Position numbers and translations under genes: made by a program. Positions 1-14,800 of a stretch of 64,000 bases of DNA are shown here, piece after piece (within the stretch, counting starts at the first letter, position 1; the number at the start of each line of letters is the position of its first letter). The DNA is from Aristolochia californica (lineage: Eukaryota; Streptophyta; Magnoliopsida; Piperales; Aristolochiaceae). The notes below the pieces were generated by a model that was given only the letters and a program-made list of their open reading frames with translations, searched no databases and was not told the origin of the DNA. Location: the NCBI GenBank assembly GCA_029961685.1, contig JARWKL010000015.1, forward strand, positions 13,886,801-13,950,800, written 5' to 3'.

Positions 1-1728
1 TGGAATTTCCAAAACATGGATAACAAAACTTTTGAATTCATTTTTAGAGCGTGAAAAAATTTCTTCACTTACATTTATTACAGTTTTCAATTTTTTGCAC
101 ACATAAACTATAAAATTTTCATTTCGTTGTGATCTATTTGCCTGATCTTTTCATTTGCAAGGAAAAATGGACAGTGAAAACTCAAGTTTGGATTTGAAAA
201 AAAATTGAACATCCAAAATAGAAACACACAAACGAAGACAGAGATAATTTCAAAAGGTATCTGTGATTTTTAGGGATTGTAAACTTTTTTAGTTTTTTAT
301 ATATTAGGTTTTGCAATCATTAGAAAAGGGGGAAGGGGGGCGGGGGGGAATTTTTAGCTGTGTATTGACTCCCAAACCATAAGTCATTTCTTACAAAAAT
401 TATAGTCGTTACGCTTCATTAATCGATCTAAAACTACACAATGATCTATGATTGTTTGGTCAACATTTTGTAAATTGGAAAAAAGTGGGTTGTTTGGCTT
501 TAGTGGATATCCCACCGCACGTGAAGTTGAGAACTTAATTTTTTCTACTCCTTCAAATTTTTGGATCATTAGGTCATTTGCATCTTCAACTTGTTTCAGG
601 CATGCATATCCATATTTAAAACATGTTAGGATCAATTAGAAATCACTTTCTTATGAAAATCCAAGCTATTAGGGGGTTGTACTAGTGGAATTTCCCAAAT
701 ATGTATAACAAAACTTTTGTGTTTCATTTTTAGTGCATGAAAATTTTTTCTTCACTTCCATTTATTATAGTTTTCAATTTTTTGCACACATAAATTCTAA
801 AATTTTCATTTCGTTGTAATTTATTTTCCTTATCTTTTCATTTTCGAGAAAAAGGGAGAGTGAAAAGTCAAGTTTGGATTTGAAAAAAAATATAGCATCA
901 AAAATGGAAACGCAAAAATGCAGAGAGAGGTAATTTCAAAAATGATCAGTGATTTTTAGGGATTGTAAAATCTTTTTTTTAAAAATATATTAGGTTTTGC
1001 AATGATTGAAAAAGGGGGTTGCAAGGGATTTTTAACTGGGTGTTGACTCCCAAACTAGAAGTCATTTCTAAAAAAAATTATAGCCGTTTCGTATCATTAA
1101 TAGATGAAAACTTTTAAGATGATCTATGATTGTTAGGTCAGCTTTTTCTAAATGGGCAAAAAGTTGGTTGTTTGGCTCGAGTGAATATTCTGCTACACGT
1201 TAACATGAGAATTTGATTTTTTCCACTCCTTGAAATTTTTGGATCAATAGGTCATTTGCATCTTCAACATGTTTCAAGCATGCATATCCATATTTAAAAC
1301 ATGTTAGGATCAATTAGAAATCTCTTTCTTATACAAATCGAAGCTATAAGGGGGTTGTACTTGTGGAATTTTCCAAACACTGATAACAAAACTTAGGTGT
1401 TCATTTTTAGTAGGTGAAATTTAAAATTCACTTACATTTATTATAGTTTTCAATTTTTTACACACATAAACTCAAAAATTTTCATTTCCTTGTGATCTAT
1501 TTGCCTTATCTTTTCTTTTGTGAGAAAAAATGGGGAGTGAAAACTCAAGTTTGGATTTGAAAAAAAATTGAACATCCAAAATGGAAATGCACAAATGCAC
1601 ACGAATGCAGAGAGAGATAATTCTAAAAAGTTTCTGTGATTTTTAGGGCTTGTGAACACTTTTAGTTTGTTATATTTTAGGTTTTGTAATCATCGAAAAA
1701 GGGGAGGCAAAGGATTTTAACTGAGTGT

Positions 1729-3769
1729 TGACTCCAAAACCATAAGTCATTTCTAACAAAAATTATAGCCGCAACGCATCATTAATCGATCAAAATATTT
1801 ATGATGATCTCTGAATTTTTAGGTTAGCTTTTAGTAAATGGGCAAAAAGTGGGTTGTTTGGCTTCGGTGAATATCCCACCGCTCGTTCACTTCAGAATTT
1901 AATTTTTTCTACTCCATGAAATTTTTGATTCATTAGGTCATATTCCTCTTCAACATGTTTCAAGCATGCTTATCCATATTTAAAACATGTTAGGATCAAT
2001 TAGAAATTTCTTTCTTATAAAATTCCAATCGATTATGGTTTGTACAAGTGGAATTTCCAAAATATGGATAACAAAACTTTGGTGTTCATTGTTAGAGCGT
2101 GAAACTTTTTTCTTCACATTACTTTTATTATAGTTTTCAATTTTTTGCACACATAAACTCGAAATTTTTTATTTCGTTGTGATCTATTTGCCTTCTCTTT
2201 TCGTTTGCGAGAAAAAAACAGGGAGAGTGAAAACTCAAGTTTGGATTTTAAACAAAAATTGAACCTCCAAAATGGAAACGCACAAATGCATAGAGAGATA
2301 ATTCCAAAAAGTATCTGTGATTGTTAGGGATTGTAAACTCTTTTAGTTTTTTATGTATAAGGTTTTATAATCATCAGAAAGGCAGGGGAAGCTTTTTTTA
2401 CTTTGTGTTGACTCCGAAACCATAAGTCATTTCTAACCAAATTTATAGCCATTACGCAACGTTAATCGATAGAAACCTTTACGATGATCTATGATTATTA
2501 GGTCAGCTTTTTCTAACAGGGAAAAAAGTTGGTTGTTTGGCTCGGATGAATATCCCCCTACTCATTCACCTCAAAACTTTATTTTTTCTACTCCTAGAAA
2601 ATCTTGGATCATTATGTCATTTGCAGCTTCAAAATTTTAGGCATGCTTATCCATATTATAAACATGAAGGGATCAATTTGAAATTTTTTTCTTTTAAAAA
2701 TTCCAAGCTATTAGGGGGTTGTACTAGTAGAATTTCCTAAACATGGATAATAAAACTTTGGTGTTCATTTTTAGAGCGTGAAAATTTTTTCTTCACTTAC
2801 ATTTATTATATTTTTCAATTTTTTGCACACATAAACTCTAAAATTTTAATTTTGTTGTGATGTATTTGCCTGATCTTTTCGTTTGAGAGAAAAAAAAGGG
2901 TGAGTGAAAACTCAAGTTTGGATATTGAAAAAAATTGAACATCCAAAATGGAAATACACAAATGCAGCGAGAGATAATTCCAAAAAGTATCTGTGATTTT
3001 TAGGGATTGTAAACATAATTAGTTTATTATATATTAGGTTTTTCTATCATCGGAAAGGAGGGAGGGGGGGGGGGGGGTTGGCGAGGAATTTTTAACTAAG
3101 TGTTGACTCCCAAATAATAAGTCATTTCCAACAAAAAATATGGTCGTTACACATCATTAATCGATCAAAACCTTTATGATGATCTATGATTTTTAGGTCA
3201 ACTTTTTATAAATGGGCAAAAATTGGGTTTTTTCACTCAGGTGAATATCCCACCGCAAGGTAACTTGAGAACTTAATATTTTCTACTACTTGAATTTTTT
3301 GAATCATTTGGTCATCTGTATCTTCAACATGTTTCGGTCATGCATATCCATATTTAAAATCAGCAAAAAATCACTTTCTTATAAAATTCCAAGTTATTTG
3401 GGGGTTGTACTAGTGGAATTTCAAAAACATGGATAACAAAACTTTGGTGTTCATTTTTAGAGCGTGAAATTTTTTTTTCACTTACAATTATTATTATTTT
3501 AAATTTTTTTGCACGAATAAACTCTAAAATTTTCATTTTGTTGTGATCTATTTGCCTTATCTTTTCATTTGTGAGAAAAAAAGGAGAGTGAAAACTGAGG
3601 TTTGGAATTAAAAAAAAATTGAACATCCAAAATGGAAATGCACAAATGTAGAGAGAGATAATTCCAAATAGTTTCTGTGATTTTTAGTGATTGAAAACGT
3701 TTTTAGTTTTTTATACATAAGGTTTTGCAATCATAAAAAAAGGAGGGCTAGGTAATTTTATCTGAGTGT
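1729..3769 (+). repeat. Higher-order unit, 3-monomer version
   Basis: Three monomers (landmarks 1729, 2409, 3104) that carry the same ordered variants as the 4-monomer units downstream. One has a CCGCTCGTTCACTTCAGAA variant with TTTTTGATTCATTAGGTCAT near 1880-1940. The next has CTCATTCACCTCAAAACTTT with GAAAATCTTGGATCATTATG near 2560-2615. It is one monomer shorter than the following units, as expected from one unequal exchange out of register. Confidence 0.7.
3064..3077 (+). repeat. Expanded poly(G) tract, 14 G
   Basis: Uninterrupted G run at the standard monomer phase, about 30 bp before the TGACTCC landmark. The ordinary length at this phase is 4-8 G. Confidence 0.9.
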
Positions 3770-6468
3770 TGACTCCCAAACCATCAGTCATTTGTAACAA
3801 AACTATTAGTCATTACGCATCATTAATTGATCAAAACCTTTACAATGATTTATGATTGTTTGGTCAGCTTTTTGTAAATGGGCAAAAAGTGGGTTGTTTG
3901 GCTCGGGTGAATATCCCACCGCTCGTTCACTTCAGAATTTAATTTTTTCTACTCCATGAAATTTTTGATTCATTAGGTCATATTCCTCTTCAACATGTTT
4001 CAAGCATGCTTATCCATATTTAAAACATGTTAGGATCAATTAAAAATTTCTTTCTTATAAAATTCCTATCGATTACGGTTTGTACAAGTGGAATTTCCCA
4101 AATATGGATAACAAAACTTTGGTGTTCATTGTTAGAGCGTAAAAATGTTTTCTTCACATTAATTTTATTATAGTTTTCAATTTTTTTCACACATAAACTC
4201 AAAAAATTTTATTTCGTTGTGATCTATTTGCCTTATCTTTTCGTTTGCAAGAAAAAAAGGGAGAGTGAAAACTCAAGTTTGGAATTGAAACAAAAATTGA
4301 ACCTCCAAAATAGAAATGCAAAAATGCATAGAGAGATAATTCCAAAATGTATCTGTGATTTTTAGTGATTGTAAACTCTTTTAGTTTTTTATATATAAGG
4401 TTTTATAATCATTAGAAAGGCGTGGGAGGCTTTTTTTTCTTTGTGTTGACTCTGAAACCATAAGTCATTTCTAACCAAATTTATAGCCATTCCGCATCAT
4501 TAATCGATAGAAACCTTTATGATGATCTATGATTATTAGGTCAGCTTTTTCTAACTGGGCAAAAAGTTGGTTGTTTGGCTCGGATGAATATCCCCTTGCT
4601 CGTTCATCTCAAAACTTTATTTTTTCTACTCCTAGAAAATTTTGGATCATTATGTCATTTGTGTCTTCAAAATATCAGGCATGCTTATCCATATTATAAA
4701 CATGATGGGATCAATTTGAAATATTTTTCTTTTAAAAATTCCAAGCTATTAGGGGGTTGTACTAGTAGAATTTCCCAAACATGGATAACAAAACTTTGGT
4801 GTTCATTTTTAGAGCGCGGAAATTTTTTCTTCACTTACATTTATTATATTTTTCAATTTTTTGCACACATAAACTCTAAAATTTTAATTTTTTTGTGATG
4901 TATTTGCCTAATCTTTTCGTGTAAGAGAAAAAAAGGGCGAGTGAAAACTCAAGTTTGGATACTAAAAAATATTGAACATCCAAAATGGAAATGCACAAAT
5001 GTAGCGTGAGATAATTCCAAAAAGTATCTGTGATTTTTAGGGATTGTAAACACAATTAGTTTATTATATATTAGATTTTTCTATCATCGGAAAAGAGCTG
5101 GTGGGGAGGCGAGGAATTTTTAACTAAGTGTTGTCTCCCAAAAAAAAGTCATTTCCAACAAAAATTATGGTCGTTACACATCATTAATCGATCAAAACCT
5201 TTACGATGATCTATAATTTTTAGGTCAACTTTTTATAAATGGGCAAAAATTGGGTTTTTTGACTCAGGTGAATATCCCACTGCACGTTAACTTGAGAATT
5301 TAATTTTTTCTACTCCTTGAAATTTTTGGATCGTTAGGTAATTTGCATCGTCAACATGTTTCAAGCATGCATATCCATATTTAAAAGATGTTTGAATCAA
5401 TTAGAAATCTTTTTCTTATAAAATTCCACGTTATTAGGGCGTTGTACTAGTGTAATTTCCAAAACTTGGATAACAAACATTTGGTGTTCATTTTTTAGTC
5501 CATGATAAAATTTTCTTCACTTAACATTTATTACAGTTTTCAATTTTTTGCACACATAAATTCTAAATTTTTTATTTTGTTGTGATCTATTTGCCTTATC
5601 TTTTCGTTTGCGAGAAAAAAGGGTGAGTGAAAACTCAAGTTTAGTTTGAAAAGAAATTGAACATCTAAAATGGAAACGCACTAATGCAGAGAGAGATAAT
5701 TTCAAAAAGTATTTGTTACTTTTTAGGGATTGTAAACACTTTAATGTTTTTTATATAAGGTTTTGCAATCATCGAAAAAGGGGGGCGATGGATTTTTAAC
5801 TGAGTGTTGACTCCCAAACCATAAGTCATTTCTAACAAAAATTATAGCCACTACGCATCATTAATCAATCAAAACCTTTACGATGATCTATGATTGTTAG
5901 GTCAGCTTTTTGTAAATGGGCAAAAAGTGGGTTGTATGGCTCAGGTGAATATCCCACCGCAAGGTAACTTGAGAACTTAATATTTTCTACTACTTGAAAT
6001 TTTTGGATCATTTGGTCATTTGTATCTTCAACATGTTTCAGGCATGCATATCCATATTTAAAATCAGCAAAAAATCACTTTCTTATAAAATTCCAGGCTA
6101 TTTGGGGTTGTTCTGGTGGAATTTCAAAAACATGGATAACAAAACTTTGCTGTTCATTTTTAGAGCGTGAATTTTTTTTCATCACTTACAATTATTATTA
6201 TTTTCAATTTTTTTGCACACATAAACTCAAAAATTTTCATTTCGTTGTGATCTATTTGCCTAATCATTTGTGAGAAAAAAGGGAGAGCGAAAACTTAGGT
6301 TTGGATTTGAAAAAAAATTGAACATCCAAAATGGAAATGCACAAATGCAGGGAGAGATAATTCCAAATAGGTTCTATGATTTTTTGTTATTGAAAACTTT
6401 TTTATTTTTTTCTATATAAGGTTTTGCAATCATAAAAAAAGGGGGGCGAGGGATTTTTATCTGAGTGT
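3770..6468 (+). repeat. 4-monomer higher-order repeat, unit 1
   Basis: Four monomers (landmarks 3770, 4447, 5132, 5808), 2699 bp. The diagnostic CTCGTTCACTTCAGAATTTA variant is near 3920-3950 and the CTCCTAGAAAATTTTGGATC variant near 4629. A monomer with GACTCAGGTGAATATCCCAC follows near 5262, then one with CCACCGCAAGGTAACTTGAG near 5955. The same order recurs in the next two units, so this is a true higher-order repeat rather than random variation. Confidence 0.8.
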
Positions 6469-9116
6469 TGACTCCCAAACCATCAGCCATTTGTAACAAA
6501 AATTTTAGTCGTTACGCATCATTAATTGATCAAAACCATTACAATGATTTATGATTGTTTGGTCAGCTTTTTGTAAATGGGCAAAAAGTGGGTTGTTTGG
6601 CTCGGGTAAATATCCCACCGCTCGATCACTTCTGAATTTAATTTTTTCTACTCCATGAAATTTTTGATTCATTAGGTCATATTCATCTTCAACATGTTTC
6701 AAACATGCTTATCCATATTTAAAACATGTTAGGATCAAATAGAAATTTCTTTCTTATAAAATTCCAAGCGATTACGGTTTGTACAAGTGGAATTTCCCAA
6801 ATATGGATAACAAAACTTTAGTGTTCATTGTTAGAGTATGAAATTTTTTCTTCACATTAATTTTAATATAGTTTTCAATTTTTTGCACACATAAACTCGA
6901 AATTTTTTATTTTGTTGTGATCTATTTGCCTTATCTTTTCGTTTACGAGAAAAAAAGGGAGAGTGAAAACTCAAGTTTGGATTTTAAACAAAAGTTCAAC
7001 CTCCAAAATGGAAACGCACAAATGCATAGAGAGTTAATTCCAAAAAGTATCTGTAATTTTTAGGGATTATAAACTCTTTTAGTTTATTATACATAAGGTT
7101 TTATAATCATCAGAAAGTCGGGGGAGGCTTTTTTTACTTTGTGTTGACTCCGTAACCATAAGTCATTTCTAACAAAATTTATAGCCATTCCGCATCATTA
7201 ATCGATAGAAACCTTTACGATGATCTATGATTATTAGGTCAGCTTTTTCTAGCTGGGCAAAAAGTTGGTTATTTGGCTCGAATGAATATCCCCCTGCTCT
7301 TTCACCTCAAAACTTTATTTTTTCTACTCCTAGAAAATTTTGAATCATTATGTCATTTGTGTCTTCAAATTTTCAGGCATGCTTATCCATATTATAAACA
7401 TGATGGGATCAATTTGAAATATTTTTCTTTTAAAAATTCCAAGCTATTTGGGGGTTTTACTAGTAGAATTTCCCAAACATGGATAACACAACTTTGGTGT
7501 TCATTTTTAGAGCGCAAAAAAATTTTCTTCACTTACATTTATTATATTTTTCAATTTTTTAGCACACATAAACTCTAAAATTTTAATTTTTTTGTGATGT
7601 ATTTGCCTGATCTTTTCGTTTGAGAGAAAAAAAGGGCGAGTGAAAACTCAAGTTTGGATACTGAAAAATATTGAACATCCAAAATGGAAATGCACAAATG
7701 CACCAAGAGATAATTCCAAAAAGTATCTGTGATTTTTAGGGATTGTAAACACAATTAGTTTACTACTAAGTGTTGACTCCCAAACAATAAGTCATTTCCA
7801 ACAAAAATTATGGTTGTTACAGATCATTACTCGATCAAAACCTTTACGATGATCTATGATTTTTATGTCAACTTTTTATAAATGGGCAAAAATTGGGTTT
7901 TTTGACTCAGGTGAATATCCCACTGCACCTTAACTTGAGAATTTAATTTTTTTCTACTCCTTGAAATTTTTGGATCATTAGGTAATTTGCATTGTCAAAA
8001 TGTTTCAAGCATGCATATCCATATTTAAAAGATGTTTTGATCAATAGAAATCTCTTTCTTATAAAATTCCAAGCTATTAGGGTGTTGTACTAGTGTAATT
8101 TCCCAAACATGGATAACAAACCTTTGGTGTTCATTTTTTAGTCTGTGAAAAAAATATCTTCACTTAACATTTATTACAGTTTTCAATTTTTTGCACACAT
8201 AAATTCTAGATTTTTTATTTTGTTGTGATCTATTTGCCTTATCTTTTCGTTTGCGAGAAAAAAGGGTGAGTGAAAACTCAAGTTTAGATTTGAAAAGAAA
8301 TTGAACATCTAAAATGGAAACGCATTAATGCAGAGAGAGATAATTCCAAAAAGTATTTGTTATTTTTAGGGATTGTAAACGCTTTAATTTTTTTTATATA
8401 AGGTTTTGCAATCATCGAAAAAGGGGGGCGAGGGATTTTTAACTGAATGTTGACTCCCAAACCATAAGTCATTTCTAAAAAAAATTATAGCCATTATGCA
8501 TCATTGATTGATCAAAACCTTTACGATGATCTATGATTGTTAGGTCAGCTTTTTGTAAATCGGAAAAAAAAGGGTTGTTTGGCTCAGGTGAATATCCCAC
8601 CACAAGGTAACTTGAGAACTTAATATTTTCTACTACTGGAAATTTTTGGATCATTTGGTCATTTGTATCTTCAACATGTTTCGGGCATGCATATCCATAT
8701 TTAAAATCAGCAAAAAATCACTTTCTTATAAAATTCCAACCTATTTGGGGGTTGTACTAGTGGAATTTCAAAAACATGGATAACAAAACTTTGGTGTTCA
8801 ATTTTAGAGCGTGAAATTTTTTCTGCACTTACTATGATTATTATTTTCAATTTTTTTGCATGCATTAACTCTAAAATTTTCATTTCGTTGAAACCTATTT
8901 GCCTTATCTTTTCATTTGTGAGAAAAAAGGGAGAGTGAAAACTCAGGTTTGGATTTGAAAAAAAATTGAACATCCAAAATGGAAATGCACAAATGCAGAG
9001 AGAGATAATTCCAAATAGTTTCTGTGATTTTTAGTGATTGAAAACTTTTTTAGTTTTTTCTATATAAGGTTTTGCGATCATAAAAAAAGGGGGGCGAGGG
9101 ATTTTTATCTAAGTGT
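6469..9116 (+). repeat. 4-monomer higher-order repeat, unit 2
   Basis: Landmarks 6469, 7145, 7774, 8451; 2648 bp. It has the same four diagnostic variants in the same order as the previous unit. The monomer starting at 7145 is about 50 bp short: the G run and its flank are missing at about 7762, where TTAGTTTACTAC runs straight into TAAGTGTTGACT. Confidence 0.8.
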
Positions 9117-11822
9117 TGACTCCCAAACCATCAATCATTTGTAACAAAAAATTTAGTCATTACGCATCATTAATTGATCAAAACCTTTACAATGATTTAT
9201 GATTGTTTGGTCAGCTTTTGTAAATGAGCAAAAAGTGGGTTGTTTGGCTCGGGGGAATATCCTACCGCTCGTTCACTTCTAAATTTAATTTTTTCTACTC
9301 CATGAAATATTTGATTCATTAGGTCATATTCCTCTTGAACATGTTTCAAGCATGCTTATCCATATTTAAAACATGTTAGGATCAAATATAAATTTATTTC
9401 TTATAAAATTCCGAGCGATTACGGTTTGTACAAGTGGAATTTCCAAAATATGGTTAACAAAACTTTGGTGTTCATTGTTAGAGCGTGAAAATTTTTTCTT
9501 CACATTAATTTTATTATAGTTTTCAATTTTTTGCACACATAAACTCGAAATTTTTTATTTCGTTGTGATCTATTTGCCTTATCTTTTCGTTTATGAGAAA
9601 AAAAGGGATAGTGAAAACTCAAGTTTGGATTTTAAACAAAAATTGAACCTCCAAAATGGAAAAGCGCAAATGCATAGAGAGATAATTCCAAAAAGTATAT
9701 GTGATTTTTAGGGATTGTAAACTCTTTTAGTTTTTTATATATAAGGTTTTATAATCATCAGAAAGTCGGGGGAGGCATTTTTTACTTTGTGTTGACTCCG
9801 AAACCATAAGTCATTTCTAACAAAATTTATAGCAATTCCGGATCATTAATCAATAGAAACCTTTACGGTGATCTATGATTATTAGGTCAGCTTTTTCTAA
9901 CTGGGCAAAAAGTTGGTTGTTTGGCTCAGATGAATACCCCCTTGCTCGTTCACCTCAAAACTTTATTTTTTCTACTCCTAGAAAATTTTGGATCATTATG
10001 TTATTTGCGTCTTCAAAATTTCAGGCATGCTTATCCATATTATAAACATGATGGGATCAATTTGAAATATTTTTCTTTTAAAAATTCCAAGCTATTTGGG
10101 GGTTGTACTAGTAGAATTTCCCAAACATGGATAACAAAACTTTGGTGTTCATGTTTAGATCGCGAAATTTTTTTCTTCACTTACTTTTATTATATTTTTC
10201 AATTTTTTGCAAATATAAACTGTAAAATTTTATTTTTTTTTGTGATGTATTTGCCTGATCTTTTCGTCTGAGAGAAAAAAAGGGCGAGTGAAAACTCAAG
10301 TTTGGATGTTGAAAAAAATTGAACATCTAAAATGGAAAAGCACAAATGTAGGGAGAGATAATTCCAAAAAGTATCTGTGATTTTTAGGGATTCTAAACAC
10401 ATTTAGTTTATTATATATTAGGTTTTGCTATCATCGGAAGGGGGGGGGGGGGGGGGGGGGGGGATATTTAACTAAGTTTTGACTCCGAAACAATAAGTTA
10501 TTTCCAACAAAAATTATGGTCATTACACATCATTAATTGATCATAACCTTTACGATGATCTATCATTTTTAGGTCAACTTTTTATAAATGGGCAAAAATT
10601 GGGTTTTTTGACTCAGGTGAATATCCCACCGCACGTTAACTTGAGAATTTAATTTTTTATAATCCTTGAAATTTTTGGATCATTAGGTAATTTGCATCGT
10701 CAACATGTTTCAAGCATGCATATCCATATTTAAAAGATGTTTGGATCAATAGAAATCTCTTTCTTATAAAAGTCCAAGCTATTAGGACGTTGTACTAGTG
10801 TAATTTCCCAAACATGGATAACAAACCTTTGGTGTTCATTTGTTAGTCCATGAAAAAAATTTCTTCATTTAACATTTATTACAGTTTTCAATTTTTTGCA
10901 CACATAAATTCTAAATTTTTTATTTTCTTGTGATCTATTTGCCTTATCTTTTCGTTTGCGAGAAAAAAGGGTGAGTGAAAGCTCAAGTTTAGATTTGAAA
11001 AGAAATTGAACATCTAAAATGGAAACGCACCAATGCAGAGAGAGATAATTCCAAAAAGTATTTGTTATTTTTAGGGATTGTAAACACTTTAATTTTTTTC
11101 ATATAAGGTTTTGCAATCATCGAAAAAGGGGGGCGAGGGATTTTTAACTGAGTGTTGACTCCTAAACCATAAGTCATTTCTAACAAAAATTATAGCCATT
11201 ACGCATCATTGATCGATCAAAACCTTTACGATGATCTATGATTGTTAGGTAAGCTTTTTGTAAATGGGCAAAAAGTGGGTTGTTTGGCTCAGGTGAATAT
11301 CCCACCGCAAGGTAACTTGAGAACTTAATATTTTTTACTACTTGAAATTTTTATATCATTTGTTCATTTGTATCTTCAACATGTTTTGGGCATGCATATC
11401 CATATTTAAAATCAGCAAAAAATCACTTTCTTATAAAATTCCAAGCTATTTGGGGGTTGTACTAGTGGAATTTCAAAAACATGGATAACAAAACTTTGGT
11501 GTTCATTTTTAGAGCATGAAATTTTTTTCTTCACTTACAATTTTTATTATTTTCAATTTTTTTGCATGCCTAAACTCTAAAATTTTCATTTCGTTGTGAT
11601 CTATTTGCCTTATCTTTTCATTTGTGAGAAAAAAGGGAGAAAGAAAACTCAGGTTTGGATTTGAAAAAAAATTGAACATCCAAAATAGAAATGGAAAAAT
11701 GCAGAGAGAGATAATTCCAAATAGTTTCTGTGATTTTTAGTGATTGAAAACTTTTTTAGTTTTTTCTATATAAGGTTTTGCGATCATCAAAAATGGGGGG
11801 CGAGGGATTTTTATCTGAGTGT
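9117..11822 (+). repeat. 4-monomer higher-order repeat, unit 3
   Basis: Landmarks 9117, 9793, 10480, 11156; 2706 bp. It has the same ordered variants as units 1 and 2, including CACCTCAAAACTTTATTTTT near 9951. It contains the 24-base G run at 10440-10463. The next monomer (from 11823) again starts with the first variant type near 11965, but the regular order decays after about 12.1 kb. Confidence 0.78.
10440..10463 (+). repeat. Expanded poly(G) tract, 24 G
   Basis: Uninterrupted G run following GCTATCATCGGAA, at the standard monomer phase. Confidence 0.9.
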
Positions 11823-14800
11823 TGACTCCCAAACCATCAGTCATTTGTAACAAAAATTTTAGTCATTACGTATCATTAATTGATCAAAACCTTTACAATG
11901 ATTTATGATTTTTTGGTTAGCTTTTTGTAAATGGGCAAAAAGTGGTTTGTTTGGCTCGAGTGAATATCCCACTGCTCGTTTACTTCAGAATTTAATTTTT
12001 TCTACTCCATGAAATTTTTGATTCATTAGGTCATATTCCTCTTCAACATGTTTCAAGCATGCTTATCCATATTTAAAATCATTAAGAAATCACTTTCTTA
12101 TAAAATTCTAAGATATTAGGGGGTTGTACTAGTGGAATTTTGTATACATGGATAACAAAACTTTGGTGTTCATTTTTAGAGCGTGAATTTTTTTCTTCAC
12201 TTTAATATATTATAATTTGAAATTTATTGCGCACATAAAGTCTATAATTTTAATTTCATTGTGATTTATTTGCCTTATCGTTTTCGTTTGCGAGAAAAAA
12301 ATTAGAGTGAAAACTCAAGTTTGGATATTGAAAAAATTGAACATCTAAAATGGAAACGCACAAATGCAGCGAGAGATAATTCCAAAAATTATCTGTGATT
12401 TTTAGGGATATTAAACACTATTAGTTTTATATATATTAAGTTTTGTAATCATCGAAAAAGGGGGGCGAGAAATTTTTAACTGAGTGTTGACTCCCACACC
12501 ATAAGTCATTTTTAATGAAAATTATGGCCGTTAGACATCATTAATCGATCAAAACCTTTGCGATGATCTATGATTGTTAGGTCAGCTTTTTATAAATGGG
12601 AAAAAAGTGGATTGTTTGGCTTGAGTGACATCCACCGCACATTAACATGAGAAGTTAATTTTTTCTACTCCTTGTAAATTTTGGTTCATTAGGTTATTCG
12701 ATCTTCAACATGTTCCAGGCATGCATATTCATATTTAAAATATGTTTGGATCAATTAGAAATCTCTTTCTTATAAAATTCCAAGCTACTATGGGGTTATA
12801 CAAGTGTAATTTCCCAAACAAGGATAACAAAACTTTGGTGTTCATTTTTTAGTGTGTGAAAAAAATTTCTTCACCTACATTTATTATTGTTTTCAATTTT
12901 TTGCACACATAAACTCTAAAATTTTCATTTTGTTGTGATGTATTTGCCTCATCTTTTCATTTTCCAGAAATAAGGGAGAGTGAAAACTCTAGTTTGGATT
13001 TGAAAAAAATTTAACATCCAAAATGGAAACGCACAAATGCAGAGAGAGATAATTCCAAAAAGTATTTGTGAGTTTTAGGGATTGTGAGCTCTTTTAGTTT
13101 TTTTATATAAGGTTTTACAATCATCGAAAAAGGGGGGCGAGGGATTTTTAATTGAGAGTTGACTCCCAAACCATAAGTCATTTCTAAAAAACATTATAGC
13201 TGTTACGCATCATTAATCAATCAAAACCTATACGATGATCTATTATTGTTAGGTAAGCTTTTTTAAAATGTTCAAAAAGTGGGTTGTTTGGCTCAGGTGA
13301 ATATCCCACCGCTCGTTAACTTGAGAACTTAATATTTTCTACTCCATGAAATTTTTTGATCATTTGGTCATTTGTATCTTCAACATGTTTCAGGCATGCA
13401 TATCCTTATCTAAAATCAATTAGAAATCCCTTTCATATAAAATTCCAAGCTATTAGGTGGTTGTATTAGAAGAATTTCGGAAACATGGATAACAAAACTT
13501 TGGTGTTCATTTTTAGAGCCTGAAATTTTTTTCTTCACTTATATTTATTTGAGTTTCAATTTTTTGAACACATGCTTTAAAAAAAAATTATTTCATTGTG
13601 ATCTATTTGCCTTATCTTTTCGTTTGTGAGAAAAAAAGGGAGTGTGGAAACTCAAGTTTGGATTTGAAAAAAAATTGAACACCCAAAAGGGACACGTACA
13701 AATGCAGAGAGTGATAATTCCAAAAGGTATCAGTGATTTTTAGGGATTGTAAAAAAAATTATTTCCGTTATGCATCATTAATCGATCAAAAACTTTACGG
13801 TGATCTATGATTGTTTGGTCAGCCTTTTGTAAATGGGCAAAAAATTAGTTGTTTGGGTTGAGTGAATATCCCACCGCACGTTAACTTGAGAACTTAATTT
13901 TTTCTACTCCTTGAAAATTTTGGATCATTAGGTCATTTGCATCTTTAACTTGTTTTGAGGCATGCGTATCCATATTTAAAACATGTTAGGATCAATTAGA
14001 AATCACTTTCTTATGAAATTCGTAGCTATTAGGGGGTTGTACTAATGGAATTTCCCAAACATGGATAACAAAACTTCTGTGTTCTTTTTTAGTGCGTGAA
14101 ATTTTTTTCTTCACTTACATTTATTATAGTTTTTAATTTTTTTGCATACATAAACTCTAAAATTTTCATTTCATTGTGATCTATTTGCCTTATCTTTTCA
14201 TTTGCGAGAAAAAAGAGAGTGTGAACACTCAAGTTTCGATTTGAAAAAAAATATAAAGTTGAAAATGGAAATGCACAAATGCAGAGAGAGATAATCCCAA
14301 AAATGATTTAAGATTTTTAGGGATTGTAAAATCTTTTTTTTTTTATATATATATTAGGTTTTTCAATGATCAAAAATGGGGTTGCAAGGGATTTTTAACA
14401 GAGTGTTGATTCCCAAACCATAAGTCATTTCTAACAAAAATTATAGCTGTTACGCAACTTTAATAGATGAAAACCATTACGATGATCTATGATTGTTAGG
14501 TCAGCTTTTTTTAAATGGGCAAAAAGTTGGTTGTTTGGCTCGGGGAATATTCCACCGCACGTTAACTAAATAATTTAATTTTTTCTACTCCTTGAAATTT
14601 TTGGATCATTAGGTCATATGCATCTTCAATATGTTTCAGGCATGCTTATACATATTTAAAAAATGTTAGGATCAATTAGAAATCTCTTTCTTATAAAAAT
14701 CCACGCTATTAGGGGGTAGTACTAGTGGAATTTCCCAAATATGGATAACAAAATTTGGTGTTCATTTTTAGAGCGTGAAAAGGTTTTCTTCACATTACAT

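Noticed and set aside
2537..10271. Repeated open frames of 67-116 codons starting MARMN or MAQMN (2537, 4575, 7273, 9921), which look like a conserved gene family.
   Set aside because: They recur because the satellite monomer recurs, lie across the landmark and T-rich stretches, are rich in F, L and Y as AT-rich DNA predicts, and break in most other monomers. There is no conserved start context or known domain.
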